A stretch of DNA of 15,068 nt from contig JBAZOJ010000066.1 in NCBI GenBank assembly GCA_041648755.1, positions 1 through 15,068 of the forward strand, given 5' to 3'. Below, one piece after another: positions 13,640 through 15,068 of the stretch. Numbering within the stretch: position 1 is the first letter of the stretch; every line of letters starts with the position of its first letter. Both the position numbers and the translations under genes were made by a program. Source of the stretch: JBAZOJ01 sp041648755 (lineage in GTDB: Bacteria; Planctomycetota; B143-G9). A model generated the notes under the pieces. It did no database searches, was not told the origin of the DNA, and was given only the letters and a program-made list of their open reading frames with translations.

Positions 13640-14400
13640 ACCACGATATGCCAAAGGTTCTGGTGAACTTCGACTACTTCGAGGACAGCGAATCCTGGTA
13701 CAGGTCGGTCTATCGCTGCCCGAAAATGTACGTTGACCTTCTGGTCGACAACGGGGTCGTCCCGATTTCGGCGCTTCCGTTTCCAAAGGACAAGGTGATT
13801 CGGGACACCCTCGTTAATCTTGTTGACGGTTTTTTGTTCATCGGGGGAGGTGATTATCCCTCCTCGATGTTCAATTATCCTTCCTTGTCGGCCGAACAGC
13901 CTATGTCAGAGCGGCGCGCGGCGAATGACCTGGCGCTCTTTCAGTCGGCATGGCTCACCAGCAAACCGATGCTGGGAATCTGTGCCGGAATGCAATTGGC
14001 AACCCTGGCCTTTGGGGGAAAGCTCATTCCCGACCTGCCGGACGAGCATGCCTTTCACAAGGCCGTCTCTCGGGGCGAGGACTCGATGCACCCTGTAACC
14101 ATTGCACCGGGAAGACTGCGCTCGATACTGGGGGTCTCGGAGGCGAGCGTCAACTCCGCGCACCATCAGGCCGTTGACGGGGCGACCCTCTCTGAAAATT
14201 ACTTCATCGCGGCAACCGCCAGTGACGGGACCATCGAAGCGATGGAGCGGCGCAGGAAGGGCTTTGGCCTGTTTCTGCAGTGGCATCCCGAGCGGCATCC
14301 AGTTCCTGAGCACAGGAAGAAGATATTCAGCACATTTTCCACGGCGGTTCTGCGCTGCTTTGACGAGAGGCAGGACCAGGCTCGCGGGATCAAGAGGTAG
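13636..14400 (+). CDS. Class I glutamine-amidotransferase-like hydrolase (peptidase C26)
   Basis: A 254-residue protein of the family that includes PuuD, gamma-glutamyl-GABA hydrolase, which cuts gamma-glutamyl amide bonds. The triad is visible: nucleophile C116 in GICAGMQ, H217 and E219 in QWHPER. FIGGGDYPSSMF at 68-79 matches the family oxyanion and substrate loop, and SAHHQAVD at 174-181 the conserved HHQ segment. The substrate cannot be told from sequence; no other putrescine-pathway gene is in view. It overlaps tadA by four bases (ATGA); AAGGA at 13624-13628 is seven bases ahead of ATG 13636, so the in-frame ATG at 13648 is not needed. It is the last gene before a repeat-filled gap, and I see no convincing terminator after it. 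Confidence 0.88.
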   Translation: MNHDMPKVLVNFDYFEDSESWYRSVYRCPKMYVDLLVDNGVVPISALPFPKDKVIRDTLVNLVDGFLFIGGGDYPSSMFNYPSLSAEQPMSERRAANDLALFQSAWLTSKPMLGICAGMQLATLAFGGKLIPDLPDEHAFHKAVSRGEDSMHPVTIAPGRLRSILGVSEASVNSAHHQAVDGATLSENYFIAATASDGTIEAMERRRKGFGLFLQWHPERHPVPEHRKKIFSTFSTAVLRCFDERQDQARGIKR

Positions 14401-14413
14401 GGGAAGGCAAGCA

Positions 14414-14478
14414 GAGGAGTTCTACCACAGAGGACACAGAGGTACGCAGAAGGTAGGAAAAACCTTGATTGCGAGGCC
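14414..14478 (+). repeat. Dispersed gap repeat, module 1, copy B
   Basis: 65 bases nearly identical to 4422-4487. It starts 14 bases after the upstream stop codon and has the same orientation relative to the upstream operon as copy A. Confidence 0.85.
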
Positions 14479-14502
14479 CGGAAGCCGTGAAGATTTTGTC
14501 CA

Positions 14503-14521
14503 CGACCGCTTCGGCGGCGAG
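14503..14521 (+). repeat. Dispersed gap repeat, module 4, copy B
   Basis: Identical over 19 bases to 4782-4800. The preceding bases are also related (AAGATTTTGTCCA here, AAGATCTTTACCG there). Confidence 0.8.
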
Positions 14522-14533
14522 GCCGAGAGGCAC

Positions 14534-14600
14534 GAGCCAAATACACGAACGAGAACCTAAGATGGAGATTCTCACGCGGAGGCGCGGAGGCGCGGAGAGA
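14534..14600 (+). repeat. Dispersed gap repeat, modules 2-3, copy B
   Basis: GAGCCAAATACACGAACGA, then GGAGATTCTCACGCG and a 9-bp tandem with unit GCGCGGAGG, parallel to 4597-4656. The two modules are spaced slightly wider here. Confidence 0.8.
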
Positions 14601-14706
14601 TGAGAAGAAGCGGATTGCGAGGCCGCAGAGCGGGAAGCAGCCGTCTCACGCGAAGGCGTACCCAAGCCCAGCTTTCGCTTGAAGGCGAAGTACTCCCTTG
14701 AAGGGT

Positions 14707-14741
14707 GACAGAGGGTAGGAAAAACCTTGATTTGCGAGGCC
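14707..14741 (+). repeat. Dispersed gap repeat, partial third copy of module 1
   Basis: Carries only the 3' half of module 1: GAGGGTAGGAAAAACCTTGA followed by TTTGCGAGGCC. It shows that module 1 can be subdivided. Confidence 0.8.
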
Positions 14742-14743
14742 CG

Positions 14744-14780
14744 ATGCTGAAGGATGAATGCGCAATGCTGAATGATGAAT
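14744..14780 (+). repeat. Direct repeat, 16-base unit with 21-base period
   Basis: ATGCTGAAGGATGAAT (14744-14759) and ATGCTGAATGATGAAT (14765-14780) differ at one base. The style resembles degenerate ATGAAT-type gap DNA seen in other environmental genomes. Confidence 0.75.
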
Positions 14781-14867
14781 AAGAGAGAATGGGGCCGTTG
14801 ACCGCCAAGCGATATCAACACGGCCGAGTTGTCCGAGTACCGATTCAGAGGGATGGCGAGGGATTTC

Positions 14868-14891
14868 GTAGGGGCAATTCACGAATTGCCC
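14868..14891. repeat. Palindromic GTAGGGGCAATTC element
   Basis: GGGCAATTC (14872-14880), two bases, then GAATTGCCC (14883-14891) form a perfect 9-bp inverted repeat preceded by GTAG. I recall GTAGGGGCAATTCATGAATTGCCCC-type sequences scattered through many unrelated environmental genomes, where one frame reads VGAIHELP as here. A related start, GTAGGGGCGACCCCC, lies at 14981-14995. Confidence 0.75.
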
Positions 14892-15068
14892 GAGATGCGA
14901 AGCAGCGAATTTTCACCACCAACGCTTCGTCGGCGAATGCTAACGCTTCGGCGGCAGACGCGAAGAAGGCGGAATTTCTTGTAGGGGCGACCCCCATATG
15001 CGCTAACTTAAGTAACCAGCCTTGGATGGATCTGCCTTTTGCGTGTTCGAGGCGTGTCGCATAAATGT

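Larger units (their letters stand above)
14401..15068. other. Second repeat-bearing gap without a supportable gene, running to the window edge
   Basis: About 670 bases composed of the same modules as 4290-4915, plus a 21-bp-period direct repeat (14744-14780) and two GTAGGGGC elements. Short open frames on both strands run through the repeats in several frames and resemble no family. 15001-15068 shows nothing I can name. Confidence 0.8.

Overview
The window is GC-rich bacterial chromosome with tightly packed operons separated by two repeat-filled gaps. I cannot name the organism. The gene set (an SHMT-GcvT-type fusion, HslVU, type III pantothenate kinase, a shortened MnmE-like GTPase) and the purine-rich 'ACCACAGAGGACACAGAGG' gap DNA would fit Planctomycetota or a related candidate phylum (Hydrogenedentota or Sumerlaeota type). 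This is an inference from style, not a placement.

Layout. (1) 2-4220, + strand: the 3' part of a large fusion gene, truncated by the window edge, encoding the PLP half of serine hydroxymethyltransferase, a degenerate GcvT-like unit and a complete GcvT aminomethyltransferase. It overlaps ornithine aminotransferase (rocD), and a strong terminator closes the unit at 4245-4272. (2) 4273-5404: a 1.1 kb gap with degenerate repeat modules, a five-copy 15-bp tandem repeat and an upstream block that recurs at 7365. (3) 5405-8373, + strand: an island of poorly conserved genes encoding two single-pass membrane-anchored proteins of unknown function, an ICMT-like membrane methyltransferase and a possible 40-residue membrane peptide. 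(4) 8397-11229, - strand: an EIIA(PTS)-CBS protein, hslV and hslU, overlapping and driven by a near-consensus sigma-70 promoter. (5) 11357-14400, + strand, divergent from (4): coaX (possibly leaderless), an MnmE-like GTPase, tadA and a class I glutamine-amidotransferase-like hydrolase, each overlapping the next by 4-14 bases. (6) 14401-15068: a second gap built from the same repeat modules as (2), plus 'GTAGGGGC' elements.

How the genes may work together. Region 1 joins serine-glycine one-carbon exchange with the folate-dependent glycine cleavage step, beside an ornithine/glutamate-semialdehyde aminotransferase. Region 4 puts a putative phosphorylatable, nucleotide-sensing regulator in front of an ATP-dependent protease. 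Region 5 mixes CoA synthesis with tRNA wobble-base chemistry (TadA and the MnmE-like protein).

The observations most worth following are the fusion enzyme, the EIIA-CBS/HslVU operon, the MnmE-like protein without the C-terminal catalytic motif, the duplicated upstream block at 5192 and 7365, and the shared repeat modules in the two gaps. All readings were made by eye; no search was run.
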